NCBI GenBank assembly: GCA_010094045.1
Contig: ML986614.1
Span: 23,336-87,335 of the forward strand
Reading direction: 5' to 3'
Source: Lojkania enalia
Taxonomy: Eukaryota; Ascomycota; Dothideomycetes; Pleosporales
DNA: 64,000 bases
Below are positions 50,573-62,017 of this stretch, one piece after another. Under the pieces are notes generated by a model. It had not been told where the DNA came from. It ran no database searches and saw nothing but the letters and a program-made list of their open reading frames with translations. The translations under genes were made by a program, and so were the position numbers. How positions within the stretch are numbered: position 1 is the stretch's first letter; the number at the start of each line of letters is the position of its first letter.

Positions 50573-52568
50573 TCAAGCAACCGATTTCTCTTTCGGTATC
50601 AAACCTAAAATTTCTAGTAATAAAGCGATTCCATTTACCCACCCGTAGAAGAGCATGGGAATTGCGCCAAAGAAAAGGTTTCCTAGAATGCCTCGGCGTG
50701 TGATAGTCTCAGCCAATTCTGTCGAAGCTATTTGTGGTGCTTCCAAGGATCTGAAAGGACCGATAAGTCGATAGAATGTGACGAAAGACGCTCCAAAGCA
50801 GTAGACCAGAAGGACCTTTAGGCCATGTGTTCGCCATAGTTCAACAAGCCCAGGCGCACCTCCAAAGTCTTTGGCCAAAGTGCTCATGTACGCGCTGTGG
50901 TCGACACCATACTGGATGCGGGAACCTTTACGAGCGAGTAGATGATAATGGGGAGGGTCAGTTGGCATTTGCATACGGCTGAGAACAAGGGCTGTCCACC
51001 ACATCGCTTGCTGCTCGGTTATTGGTGGAATCGCGCCAACGCCTGGTCTTACGAATCCGATGAAAGCAATATCCGGGTGGGCCGGGCTGATTATGTTTCT
51101 TATTCGCGCGTCGGACGCTGTAGGGTAAGAGGGGTCAAGCCACGAGAACACTTGCTTATACCTGTCCGAGCTATTAGCAATTCTACTTGAAAGACCTGGC
51201 GATCGAAGTACAGCACGACATACCCTGTACAATAGACTATACAGTTAGGCCGTATTTCTGCATCCTTCAGTCTCCTCCAGTCCTTCCGATCTGATCTCTC
51301 CTCGAAAATAACTTTACCCGTTTCGTCAATGCGTTCAGGAAATGTGCAGGTGTCGACCCATCTATTCGAATTTGCATCTTCCGGCGGATCAACATACCCG
51401 TTCCCTAGAAAGGCAAGCGGATGCTTTTCTTTATACGGGCGGTTCAGGTATGGCATTGCTTTACTACTCTTGTTCAAGAAGACAAATGCTCTACCTAACC
51501 TATCGTTCGGTAGCCCGCCAACATGTTGGTTCATGCCGGCTTGTGTGCCAGTAAGAAACCAGAGGACGCGTTTAATAACGAAATCAGACACAAACCAGCG
51601 TAATCTGCTCTTTGCAATGGCCCTATGCACGTAGGCGGTTTCGAAGAGATTCGTGATAAGCCCATCAATAGGGAGGCCACCCTTGAAAACCTTGCCAAAC
51701 ACTTGGAAACGGCTCAGTGCTTTCGGGAAGGACAAAAAGCCGGTTCTAAAGCTCATGGTAACCGCAGCTGCGTCAGCCTTGATTGCTTCGTATGCAATAT
51801 CTGCAGCCTGTTAGTTAGTAGGCCCGTCGTGTTTTTGGGCGTCTGCTTACCCATAGCAGTCTCCCCACATCCTAGAATGAGGACGTTGCGGCCTGTTAGC
51901 TGGGATCGAAGCTTATAGTGAGATGAGTGAAAGATTTCTCCCTTTACGTTCTCAATTCCTGGAATCCTCGGGATGTTAGGCTCTACGTGCAGACCGGTAC
52001 ATATGGCGATGTGAGAACAGTCAAACGTCCGTTCTCTCCCCCCCTGCGTGCCATCAAGATAGCTCACGCGATGCTTCCACTTTTGGCCCGGCGATTTAGA
52101 AAGGGGTGCAACTCCAGTGACGCGACAGCCCAGCTTTGTGAGCGGTGCAAGGCCGAAGTGATCCACATAAGACTTTAGATAGTCCACATATTGAGGTAGG
52201 GTGATATGGTCGGGCGAGTCAAGAGGTAGGCGGAAGTCGCTGTATGTAGTGAGTTGCTTGGAGCTGACTAGCTCGGCATTCTCGTAGCTCCTGTACTGGA
52301 ACGTGCCCCCAAAGTCGTTTTCTCTATCAAACTTAGGACCTGCGAACTCAGGGACGGTCCGGGGTAGGCATTATACATGGACTTACGCCTCGAAAAGGGT
52401 AACCTCGATTGGTCGCTCTGGTGTCGAGGCTTCGAGCAAGGTCTTCAGTGTTACTAGGCCGCCAGGTCTAGCATTCTGTCAGTAACACCAACCACTGTGA
52501 CGTGTTGCTGTCGAAATATACCCGGCGCCGATCACAGCCACTCTGATGGCGGTCGTACCGTCGGCCAT
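50573..52568 (-). CDS. flavin-containing monooxygenase (FMO / dimethylaniline monooxygenase-like)
   Basis: Five exons (52522-52568, 52387-52467, 51851-52323, 51224-51800, 50573-51161) give 588 residues. Each acceptor was chosen so that phase and family motifs agree. FAD-binding GAGPGGL is at about 14-20 and is split by intron 1. FEAENDFGGTF spans intron 2. Then come AELVSSKQLTTYSDF, the FMO-identifying segment around FHSSHY, an NADPH-type Rossmann motif ILGCGETAMD across intron 3, and CTGYKQVF across intron 4. The C-terminal helices (VLLVYCFGASFV, GILGNLFFGAIPMLFYGWV) suggest membrane attachment, as in ER FMOs. Reaction: NADPH- and O2-dependent oxygenation of a soft nucleophile (N or S) or a Baeyer-Villiger-type substrate. 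Its 3' end is 74 bases from the MFS gene, and its 5' end faces the flavoprotein gene. Confidence 0.9.
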
Positions 52569-53117
52569 GGCGAAGTTTGTAGGAGTCGGGCGTTGTTGGC
52601 AGGTTCAAGGAGAAGTCAAAGAGGCGGCAGAGACGCTTGGCATAGGGGACATTTAATCCATGGCCTGAGACAGATTATCGTCTATAGCAACTTGGAACTA
52701 ATCGAGGCCAGCGAGACAGACGATGTGGCGGGCTGGCTCGCACCTCCACCGCTTAGCCGAGCCAATCAATGACATCACGTTGGACATTACTCACGTCTCA
52801 GTTCCTCACGGGGTTGGTGAGGTTCCCGCTGCTCGCTCCACGCCACCGCCTATTGCTTCGTGCGGAAGCCAATTCACCCGGTACTAACGAGGTCGGCTGG
52901 TCTCTTGTTCTGCCTTGATTCGCCATCATCATCATGCGCTCGCTGCAAAACGCGCTGTGCCGCTCGATCAAGCGTCCCCTGTCGCGGGGCTACTTCCCCT
53001 TCGACGCCCCATCATCTCATGCGGCACCGGGCGATTGATACGTAAGTATTTATTCGTCATGTCTTTTGCTCTCCTTTGCCCTTGCTACACTTCCTGGGAC
53101 AATTGGTCCTCCCAAAA
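52569..53117. promoter_or_regulatory. bidirectional promoter between FMO and flavoprotein genes
   Basis: A 549-bp region between two divergent start codons is the natural site for coordinated control of both flavoenzymes. No specific factor site could be identified with confidence. Confidence 0.5.
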
Positions 53118-54569
53118 ATGACATCAACGGAGGACGGGAAATCATCAATTCGCGTAGCCATTGTGGGCTCGGGTATGGCGGGCCTCGTTACCGCGTACCT
53201 TCTGCAGCACGACACCCGCCGACGATATGCGGTGAAAGTCTTCGAGTCGGTCAGAGAATTTGCACAGTTCTCTGAAGTTACATACTAACCTGCGTAGGGC
53301 CCGTCGCTCTCCCTCGATTCTGCCTCTGTTTCTATCTGCAATGGCTCCCAAACGTCCGCCGACCGCATCGACCTGCCCATGCGCGCCTTCGCCGGCGGCT
53401 ACTACAACAACTTAAAGGCCATGTACGATTACCTAGGGGTCAAATACCACTCACAGCCGTTTCTATTCGAGTTTGCAAAGGCGCAGAAAGGAGCCGTCCG
53501 GCCGGGAACAAGCGAAAGAGATCGACCATATTTTATCCACGCATCAAACCTCCACCAGATGCCTCCTCCCCGACCCAGCACAGTAGCTACAATAGCGTAT
53601 TTGACGGAGGTGCTGTATCTAATAGCTTGCTATACCTGGTTCTCCCTGTGCTGCTCCTTGGTCGCGCCTCGAACAGTACCGGACGGTGAATATGGTGGAG
53701 TGTCCGAGTCCCTAGACGGGTATCTGAGGAGAATACGACTGTCTCGGTACTTTATAAATTGCTACCTCTTGCCGTTAATCTCGAGCGTGTCGACCTGTCC
53801 GCATGAATCGCTTCTTGCTTTTCCCGCTAGCGATGTGATTGAATATAAGAGGCGGACGCATGGAGCGCCGCATTATACCGTTTCGAACGGCGTGAATACT
53901 GTCCAGAATACCCTAATAAAAGACATTGAGTATGAATTGTCTGCAGCCGTATCAGCAATCGAGCCACTCAATAACGGGGTGAAGATATCGTGGAGGAAGA
54001 TCGATCGCGGCGGGCGCACCCACGAGGAATTCTTCGACAGAGTCGTGCTTGCAGTCGCGCCGGACATTGTTGGAGCAATCTTTGAGCCTTTGAAGCATTT
54101 TATGGCGCGTATACCCACTACCGTTGTTGAAAGCATTGTACACACCGATTGGAATTCGTTGGGCGTCGAGGCAAAACGAGTGAACATCAAAGATTCTGGT
54201 GCCCAATTGATTTATCTACGGACTTCGGAAGACGGCGCAAGCAAGACGGAGTCTCTCCATATCCAGCCTTGCGGAGCTATCGTCACCACCTGTCCTTTTA
54301 GTCCCATTGATCCCTGTCTTACCATTCATTCAGCGAAATTTACCCGGGTCCTTAGAAGCCCGGAGAGTAGGAAGATTATAAATGGCATATTCGGAGGCAC
54401 CCAGGAGCTTTATGGAAACGAGAAATCTATACCTTTATGGAAAAACGGGCAAGACAATGTCTGGCTCGTCGGAGGTTGGTGTTGGGATGGCATGGTGCTC
54501 TTGGAGGGTTGTGTGCTTTCGGCAGTGAGGGTAGCCGACGCATTTGGTGTCCATGTGCCTTGGCGGTAG
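53118..54569 (+). CDS. FAD-dependent oxidoreductase (amine-oxidase fold, COG2907-like)
   Basis: Two exons, 53118-53249 and 53298-54569, in phase 0 with a CTAAC branch point, give 467 residues. The dinucleotide-binding motif VAIVGSGMAGL lies at about 13-23, followed by a YAVKVFES strand ending in the acidic ribose-binding Glu. RAFAGGYYNNLKAMYDYLGV, the central YLLPLISSVSTCPHESLLAFPASDV, and VSNGVNTV-type segments recall bacterial flavoproteins of COG2907, often encoded beside cyclopropane-synthase-like methyltransferases. The C-terminal FAD motif VWLVGGWCWDGMVLLEGCVLSA is shortened here but clear. A hydrophobic helix (about 150-175) may attach it to membranes. The usual Gly-His-x-x loop after the first Rossmann strand is altered (GPSLSLDSASV), so redox activity or substrate may differ. 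The methyltransferase follows 361 bases downstream on the same strand. Confidence 0.82.
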
Positions 54570-54930
54570 TAGTTATCTCTCGATGGCAATTAAAGCCAAT
54601 AATCTAGAGCTAATGATTTGGAGCCACGATGTGTCTATAGCGCATTCCCCTTTGAAGTTCTTAAAGGCTATTATGGCTGTTGAGTTGCCGAAAGGACCTA
54701 GTAGAGACAATGCATAATGTAGCAATTGAATGTGTTCTATAGTGGACAAGAGGGGCAGGTGCTTGTGAGAAGTAATATCGATGTAATACTCATAAGGGAA
54801 GAAGTCTACTCTACCGGATTATAGGTGCTCCTTCTTGCTAGATTAGGTAAAGCGTTTGAGTGGCTACTAGTTCGGCTCTTAACTCTCTAGAAGCTGCTAC
54901 CCTCCACAAAAGACGGTTAACTAGCAAATC
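54570..54930. other. spacer between flavoprotein and methyltransferase genes
   Basis: 361 bases of AT-rich DNA with no open frame; it must hold the terminator of one gene and the promoter of the next. Confidence 0.55.
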
Positions 54931-56144
54931 ATGATATCTCCAGCATGGCCCATTGCTGGCGTACTCATTGCTCTTGTCGCTTGCACATTTGTTCCCGATG
55001 GCTTTGTCGCTGTCCTTGCACCTCGCTTCAGCCTTAACAGATATCATGTCCTTTCGTTCTTCTATGGCATCTTGTTCATTCCCATCCTGAGACTGATTTT
55101 GAGCCGCTTATGGAGTGTTGAAGATGTTCAAGGTCATAAAGATGGATCTCGTAGCTCGGTATATGGCCTCGACCATGGGAGGTTGAACCTTGATCTGCCG
55201 CCTTCAATGTGGATGAATATGGGCTATTGGCATGTGCGACTTGCCGTCCGCTCTGCTTAGGCTTTACTGACTATAATTAGAATGAATCTGGAGATGGTAG
55301 ACCCATGAGTTTTCCGGCTGCTTGTGAAGCATTACTCCGCGAAGTCTTGAGGACAGCTGGATTCGAGGAGAATCGGCAATCCAGCTCCGGCCTGCAAAGG
55401 CATCACCGGTTCCGAGTAGTAATTGACCTCGGCTTTGGCTGCGCAGACCAGACTGTATCTCTCATGAAGAATACGATGTTTCAAAGCCCGCTTGTCACTG
55501 GGCAGATGGAGAAAATACAACCATTTCGGTCTTATATTGGGATCACACTCGATAGGAAACAATTCCAGTACGCAGAACAACGAGTGCGCGACTTGCCAAA
55601 TAGTAGCGCTAGACTATATGCAAACACTCAACTCTTCTGCGCCGATGCTGCAAGCCCGAATGCATGGCCAAAGGAGCTGCGAGAAACCGTTGAGGCGGAG
55701 GCAACCGACTCTGCAGAAACCTGGGTTCTGGCACTCGACACACTCTACCACTTCTCTCCTTCGCGATGGCCTGTTATCTTCTACGCCTCTCAACATCTTC
55801 AGGCATCCTTTATGGCCTTCGACCTTTGCATTGCAGATCATGTGGCTGTGCATAATCGTGTTCTCCTTCGTGTCCTGACGAAGGTAATGGGTGCGCCTTG
55901 GGCGAATTTTGTTACTGCAGAACAGTATCGCACAAAACTCATAGAGGCAGGCTATAAGGATGTCACGGTCAACGATATCTCTGAGCATGTGTTTGAGCCG
56001 TTGGCTAATTTCCTGGATGATCGGCATCGGAGATTGCGCTTCATTGGGTATGGCTTAGGATCCTTCCATGCCGCAAAGTGGATGTTTCGATGGTGGGCGA
56101 ATTCAGGCGTGATGAGAGGCATCGTTGTTGTCGCAAAGCAATAA
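54931..56144 (+). CDS. membrane-anchored SAM-dependent methyltransferase
   Basis: Two exons, 54931-55233 and 55281-56144, phase 0, give 388 residues. Two hydrophobic helices at the N-terminus (about 6-30 and 42-60) suggest membrane anchoring. LDLPPSMWMNMGYW precedes the fold, similar in position to the substrate-entry motif of small-molecule and lipid methyltransferases. Motif I is VVIDLGFGCADQT, an altered DxGxGxG SAM-binding loop; ALDTLYHF follows at the post-motif position. The C-terminus ends with a short amphipathic helix (KWMFRWWANSGVM). Cyclopropane-synthase-like or UbiE-like activity on a lipid or polyketide is possible; the acceptor is unknown. The first intron donor (GTGCGA) is weak, but the joined frame is continuous. 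It lies directly downstream of the flavoprotein on the same strand. Confidence 0.78.
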
Positions 56145-56623
56145 TAACAATAGGACGGGTTTTACCAGACAGGTCTTTTTTTAAACAGCATGTGAATTCG
56201 CAATGTCTATGATGAGAACAAGCTAAATGACTAAGTCTGCAGGTACGCTCTAGCTGAGATCTAGTTCATCCTGTGAATGCATGCAACCTTGATTCCGTTT
56301 TATGGCGATAAAGACCTTGCATAGTATACATTTATTAAACAGATTGCCGCCATTCGCAGCTCCCTGTTCCCTCGGCGTCTACATGTTGTAATCTCGTATT
56401 TCCATGCTCGCAGGATGTCGCTAAGATTTTGCTAAGCACATCAAACAGTCCATAATTGGAAGGCTTACATTAAGACCCCTGCTCTCCAGGCCGATTTCCG
56501 ACCCTCGACGTATATATGGAGAAGCCTTATTTCCCCACAGCTACATGCACTTCTTCCTGCCAAAATTTAGTATGGAATACTAGGTTTTCGACTTGATATA
56601 TCAGATTTTAGTCCCATCTCACA
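56145..56623. other. intergenic region
   Basis: 479 bases with no supported gene; promoter of the membrane-protein gene. Confidence 0.55.
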
Positions 56624-58748
56624 TTGATCGCTCGTTATACATTAATCAGCATGGCACAAAATGATCACGAGATGCATTCCCTCGTGCGGTCCCTCCCTAA
56701 CCCATCTCAGCCGCAACCTAAGAACCTGAACGAGGAATCGACCCCGGCATCTCCGCGCTCCTCAATCACTGTCAGGGAGCGACCGGCTACAACACTGCAC
56801 GGGAACTTTTATCCTGTACTTGGCGTGTGCTTTTACTCGGTCTTGGCCCTCCTGGCATGGACTCTAGTTTGCATTCTCAGCCATCGTCCCTTGAGAGGCA
56901 CAAAATCGTACTCTCAGCCATCCTCCAGCTACAGGGTTGAACCTAATGAAATTATTACCGCCAACGAGAAATTTTTCAAGGCAGTAGATATCCTCAGAAT
57001 TATTGTCGCCCTGCTTACTATACCTATCACGTCCTTCGTTTGCTCCATGGCTGCTGTGACATACATGCAAGCAGGCCAGATGCGACGGAGCTTAACCTTG
57101 AGGCAATTGATGGCACTCTCGGATCAAGGCTGGATAAGGCCGTCCCATTTGCTGCGCATTGCCAAAACTGGAAGCCTACCGTTGTGTCTTGCCTTTTTTC
57201 TGGTAGTCTTAGGTAAATTCATTATTGTGTTTGCATCTGATAGGCTCTGACTAAAGTCCTTTAGGAAGCTTATCTCAGATCATACAAAATGCTTTCATCA
57301 GCCATGAGTCCATCAAACTCCCAAGTCTCCAGACGCAGGGAACCGCCACCGTTAAGGACATCCCCGACTTATTTACCAATGAATGGGATGACAGGGGAGA
57401 AATAAATTTCCGACTGCAAAGACTGTTGGACGCCGCGTCAGAGTATGATCAGGAGGCCAATCTTTGGAACGAAGATCTAGGAACGCTAGGTCGATCGCTC
57501 AACACGTTTGATATATATTCATCGACCACAACCCGCCAGGCTACTTACTTTGTGGAGCTCCCATCTAATTTCAGCACGGGTACTGTAGGACAGCCTCAGT
57601 TCGCACCCCGTGTAAGCTCCAACACAAGCTATGATGAGATTACAGAAGACGAATTTCGAGCTTGTCGCAACGAAACCGAGAACGGGGGATTCTACGCCGC
57701 ATACAACTTTACCACACCGTCAAACTACGAGTATGGCGTCATAGCTTGCATGGAAGGCGACAAACGAGTCTCTCCTTGGAAGCCGATACGCGACCGGCAG
57801 GACATTTCCGAGGACCTCTATCTGCAATTCGCCATCGACCAGCGGATATATTATCTTAAGGCATCGGCAAACACGTCGCTCGGCTACTTCGAGCTGCCGA
57901 GCTACAGCAATGGGAATCGACCAGGCCCTCTACTAGATAAGGACCCCCTAGGCCCAGATTCGACGCAAGTGATGGGAAATAGTATTCAGAAACGATTGGT
58001 GGCTGCGGACACCCATCCAGGGAATAAGACGCTCATCTCCGTCGTCAACAGAGGGCCTCTGACGACCTTCGCCCTCGCCTTGTTCGGAAACAACTCGTAT
58101 ATCGCTAGGCACGTAAACCACCCAGAGGCTTACACGGAGACGCGACCCGCATGGATTGATGACCGCACGCGCCGCCCGGATACCTGGCTATGCGTGGAGG
58201 TTAGCCCCTTGAGCACCTTTATGAGGTTGCCCTGCGTCGCGGAGTGGCAAACTATCAATAATGGCCTGAAGCCGGTGGTGGACTGGCTTGCCGCGATGGC
58301 TACATATGATGTATTCGAGTCTGCGCTTGGGGCGGGCGTTTTCCTGGCGAATAAGCTGTGGCTAGGGACAAGCAATCGACTGTCCGATGAGAGAAACCTA
58401 ATGATTGACTATGATCCGGGGACGGAGATGCTGAAGCCGAAGATCTCAAAGAGGGCGATTATCGCGGGGTCTGTGTTGCTAGGGATCCACCTGCTAGGGT
58501 TATGGGTTTTGGCGGTGTATACAGCAATCATGATGCCTTGGGCGAATGGATTCGGGGAGGTCATGCTGAGGGTTGGTGCAAGTTTGAGCGATGAGATTAA
58601 GATAGTGGATGGAGTGCTCAAGGGGAAAACTTTGGACGGATTACCCGGGTTTATCGGGGATGCGGCGCCGGCGGAGCATGTAGGGAGGATAGGTGTGGGT
58701 GCGGCGGAAGGAATGAGGAGAAAGAGGAAGTATCTATACCTGCAGTGA
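56624..58748 (+). CDS. large fungal membrane protein with N-glycosylation-rich ectodomain, function unknown
   Basis: Two exons, 56624-57212 and 57265-58748, joined at TTAG|GAAGC, give 690 residues (681 if Met10 at 56651 is used). There is a disordered N-terminus, then three membrane helices (about 68-90, 125-150 and 185-205). A predicted extracellular or lumenal domain of about 380 residues follows, with many N-x-S/T sites (for example NFST, NTSY, NETEN, NFTT, NTSL, NKT, NNSY) and several Cys. A final helix (about 605-630, AIIAGSVLLGIHLLGLWVLAVY) precedes a basic cytosolic tail. The layout matches a class of uncharacterised multi-pass proteins common in Pezizomycotina. I cannot name a function. 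Confidence 0.72.
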
Positions 58749-60210
58749 TTTTGATATTTGGCATATCCGTTTCTCTGTATTTCACCTCTCAATCCTATCT
58801 CTCTCATACCTTGCTGATGTCCCTGATACTAAACTCCGATCTCCTTAGTCTTGCTACAACCTACCTTCCCTCCAACCCTGACCTCACAAATAGCAGGAAC
58901 GCCGCCTACCCCAGCGTAACGGACTTCAACACATCAAGCTTACAAGTATTCATTGACATCCCATCTCTCAACTGCACCATCTATCATGAACCACTCTCCG
59001 TCTCAGCCTCCGCTGGATCCAACAACGAACTCTACAGCAACAGCGACAGCGACTCCCTCCAAGCCGCATCCGCATCCGCCGCCCCCTTGCACGCTGTCTA
59101 CCCTTAGGGTTATACAATTTTACCCCGGTGTGCTAGATGTTTTTATTGAAGGGTTCGCGGGGGTGAAGGGTGGGACTTGGACACGAAGATGAGGGGAGTG
59201 GCGGGGATAGTGATTCGGATCGTAATGGTGGAATAGATAATGACGAAACTATTTGGAGACTTGGTGAAGAGTAAGGGATTGAGGACGATGGCGAGCAAAA
59301 CGAGGAAGGCTATGTGTGATATTGTAGAACTTTTTATAGCATACCCACCTACTGCTCCATGTGCTCCTACGCTCTTAAAACCTCCATCAGCGCCGGAATT
59401 TCATCAGAGCACGCGCGACCCACCGCCCACCAAAATGCAGCCACATTAACAAATGGCAAAGATGCATCACTCGACGGCCGCGATGCAGAGGAAGAAAATA
59501 GCCTGGACCTCGAATCGCCCGTCAGGATCAGCGCGTGCAGGTACAATTCAAAATAATATGCATCATCACCTGGCTCGAGAATCACAATGCCTGTCCCACG
59601 TGCCGCCTTGGCCTGTTCCTAGGAAGCCAAGGTTAGGGTACTAGCGAAGGCGGTGGCTTTTTCCTATGGGCTTAGTTCGATTTCACTGGGTGCTGAGGGA
59701 TGGTGGACTCTTCATCTCGAACACTACGCTGGTTGGTTCCAGAACCGCTGGATGGAGAAGTTGACAGGAGCCGTGTGATGAAGGGTTTGGAGATGATGGG
59801 CAGGGAAATCGCGGATTTTGGGGATAGGCGATTTAGCTCGGAGATCGAGATTATCAGTTGGTAATAGTGAGAATGACGGGCTTTTGTAACGGTAGGATTA
59901 GGTCATGGCGGGTGGTCGAGTTGAGGGAAATTGGAGAGAGGATTCATGGCTGAGGTAATTTGTAGACTATAGAGTATTCCTCTAGTACGCTAGATATGGA
60001 AATTACTGTCTTGAGGGCGGCAGGAGCAGATTTCTAATGTTATTATATTATCTTACAAAATGGTGAACTAGACCCTACATATAGCTCCAGCGCTCTAATC
60101 TCTCACTAACACAAACTAATATATATTTTAATATAGCGGCTTCAAAGCCGTTTTTCTATTAATTTTGAGGCAGAATAGGTGAGCGAGATTGCATTTAGAC
60201 AATATCTCAT
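58749..60210. other. 1.5 kb intergenic region with possible decayed coding sequence
   Basis: Overlapping short frames occur in both directions. One minus-strand frame (59367-59624) reads like protein (FELYLHALIL, VAAFWWAVGRA) but has no start, no partner exons and no known relative. A decayed gene is possible. Confidence 0.4.
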
Positions 60211-60856
60211 ATGCGGCTTGCTACAAGTTCGCTGCATCTCTCAAATTTTGGCACACAACTCCGCGTACTGGGTTTCCTCCCGACATTTATTTACAGTAAA
60301 ATGCTTGCTACTTCAAGCACAGCATATATATATATAGCCAGGCCGTTTCCACCACCCAGAAATAGAGAACCACTGTTGTCGCCAACTTGCGCAATAGTAT
60401 CCCCAATCTTTAAACTCCTATCCGTCACAGAACCATATACTCCGCTCCCCAACCACGCAGAAATTGAGCCCCTCATCTGCAACATTTGTCTCGGTTCTCA
60501 CAATCCCTCCTCCAACAACTACTCCCAGCACACCGCCCCAACCACCATCTCCCCGCCTCTCAGCTGTTCAAGAGAACGACACGAGCAAACAAGAGACCGC
60601 CGTCACAACCAGAATTTGCAAACACTCATTCGGTTCTACCCGTCTGTTCACCTGGCTCAAAACAACAAACACGTGCCCTGTATGTCGCCTCGAGTTGATG
60701 GATCCCCCATCCCCGATCCCCAATCCCCGAACTGGCCGAAGAATCCACTCCATGATTACGAGTGTTTTCACGACGCAGAGGCTTAGTTTTGGTACTAGTG
60801 GGAATAAAGTCGCGCATGTTGGTACTGCGAGAGAGGACAGGGAGATAGGGAAATGA
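60211..60856 (+). CDS. small RING-like protein (degenerate zinc finger)
   Basis: The RING pattern is split between two frames and is restored by a 70-nt intron from GTTCTC (60494) to CTCAG (60563). Exon 1 ends with LICNICL (first Cys pair). Exon 2 adds ICKHSFGSTRLFTWL and NTCPVCRLEL (third Cys, His, and last Cys pair). The model is 191 residues if translation starts at 60211; 60301 is an alternative start. In a normal RING the His is followed by H-x-F-G-x-x-C-L; here the Cys is Arg (codon CGT). One zinc ligand is therefore missing and ubiquitin-ligase activity is doubtful. The upstream part is low-complexity. The intron donor is unusual, so the model is tentative. Confidence 0.45.
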
Positions 60857-62017
60857 GGGGAAGAAGTGGACGGCGGATTCGGAATCGAGGGCTTAAAATT
60901 GTGGTTCTGGAGGTGGAAGATCAAGAGAGTGAACGGGAGCGCTCGCTGGCGGCGGTAGCGGGAGTGGGTAGAGGAGGGGAGGAGAAGGAGGTTTAGGAGG
61001 TTCCTTGCTTAGAGATTAGACGGATGCATGGCGGTTGACAGAGAAGGTGGATGCTTGGCTTCATAGCATTGTGTGTTGGCAGATATCTTCGTTCTAAACG
61101 TTTTGGACGCCTGGTTATATTGCACTAGAAAGTGCTTCTTCATGTACTCCAGTTTGCGAATTTCATATGCGGTAGTGATTGGGAAGTGAGCAAAAGCAAT
61201 TTTGCGTTAGCATCAATTTTACTAATATCATAGTGTTTCCAAGTCTCCCACATTATCTATAATTAGAATCTGTTTCACTTGACAGTGCGAGGACTGATAT
61301 TGGTGAGCAAAGGGTTCTTTATTTACTTGCCATTCTCACTGTTTATCTATCAATCCTGACATTATGGTGAATAGAAGCCCTTGTGTTCCAAGGCGGTTTT
61401 TCGGGTCTCGTATATCTCGGGAACGTAGAAGAACGGTAGTAGGATACGAATAAGCAGCTAGACATTTTTAGCTTATTGGGTGAGTTGGATTTAACGCAAG
61501 CTGGAAGGGGAAGAGCTTTAAATAATGGCCTGTGGGATTAGTAGGCGTATGAGAGGGAAGGGAAAAAAAATACTGTATGTGTTATCGATAAGCAACCTTT
61601 TTAGGTATAGCTGCTTCATGCTTGATAGGGACACGTGAGGGGTTAGTCAGTTTGATGATCTTGATGCGCGATCAGACGAAAGCTATCTCGGATTCGATAT
61701 TGATTTACTTATCGCTCCGATGCTTCCCTACCGATATTGGATTGCCATGCCATGCTGCTTTTTTCGGCCTTGTTGTGGCTTGGACGATGCCATTTTGTCA
61801 CGACGAATCAGCTTTTAGACATAAGGTGACAATCACAGCTGAAACACGATGCGCCTTGGTTCCTTGGATGGCGCGTCACGCTATGGCATCATACCTCGCG
61901 GGGCAAGAGAGAGGCATATAACCCCACTTGCTCTACTGGATGACCCGCCATTTACAATATCTAGCGACTAAACAATAGCGATACCTACCACCCAGCGGCA
62001 ACTGACTTGAAGACGCT
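60857..62017. other. 1.2 kb intergenic region
   Basis: No recognisable gene. A 99-codon frame at 61622-61921 has no relatives I know and no splice partners. Confidence 0.5.

Noticed and set aside
51791..51851. Second apparent frame problem in the monooxygenase after GETAM
   Set aside because: The first TAACAG acceptor is out of phase, but the next one (GCTGCAG) gives GETAMDIAYEA in frame.
52323..52390. Apparent frameshift in the flavin monooxygenase after VTLFEA
   Set aside because: The nearest acceptor (CGCAG) gives a stop, but using the acceptor in TTTGATAG at 52324-52325 restores the frame and yields FEAENDFGGTF, which fits the family. An ordinary intron explains it.
58745..59107. 120-codon frame overlapping the end of the membrane-protein gene
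   Set aside because: It overlaps the stop region of a better-supported gene, is Ser/Asn-rich low complexity and has no family resemblance.
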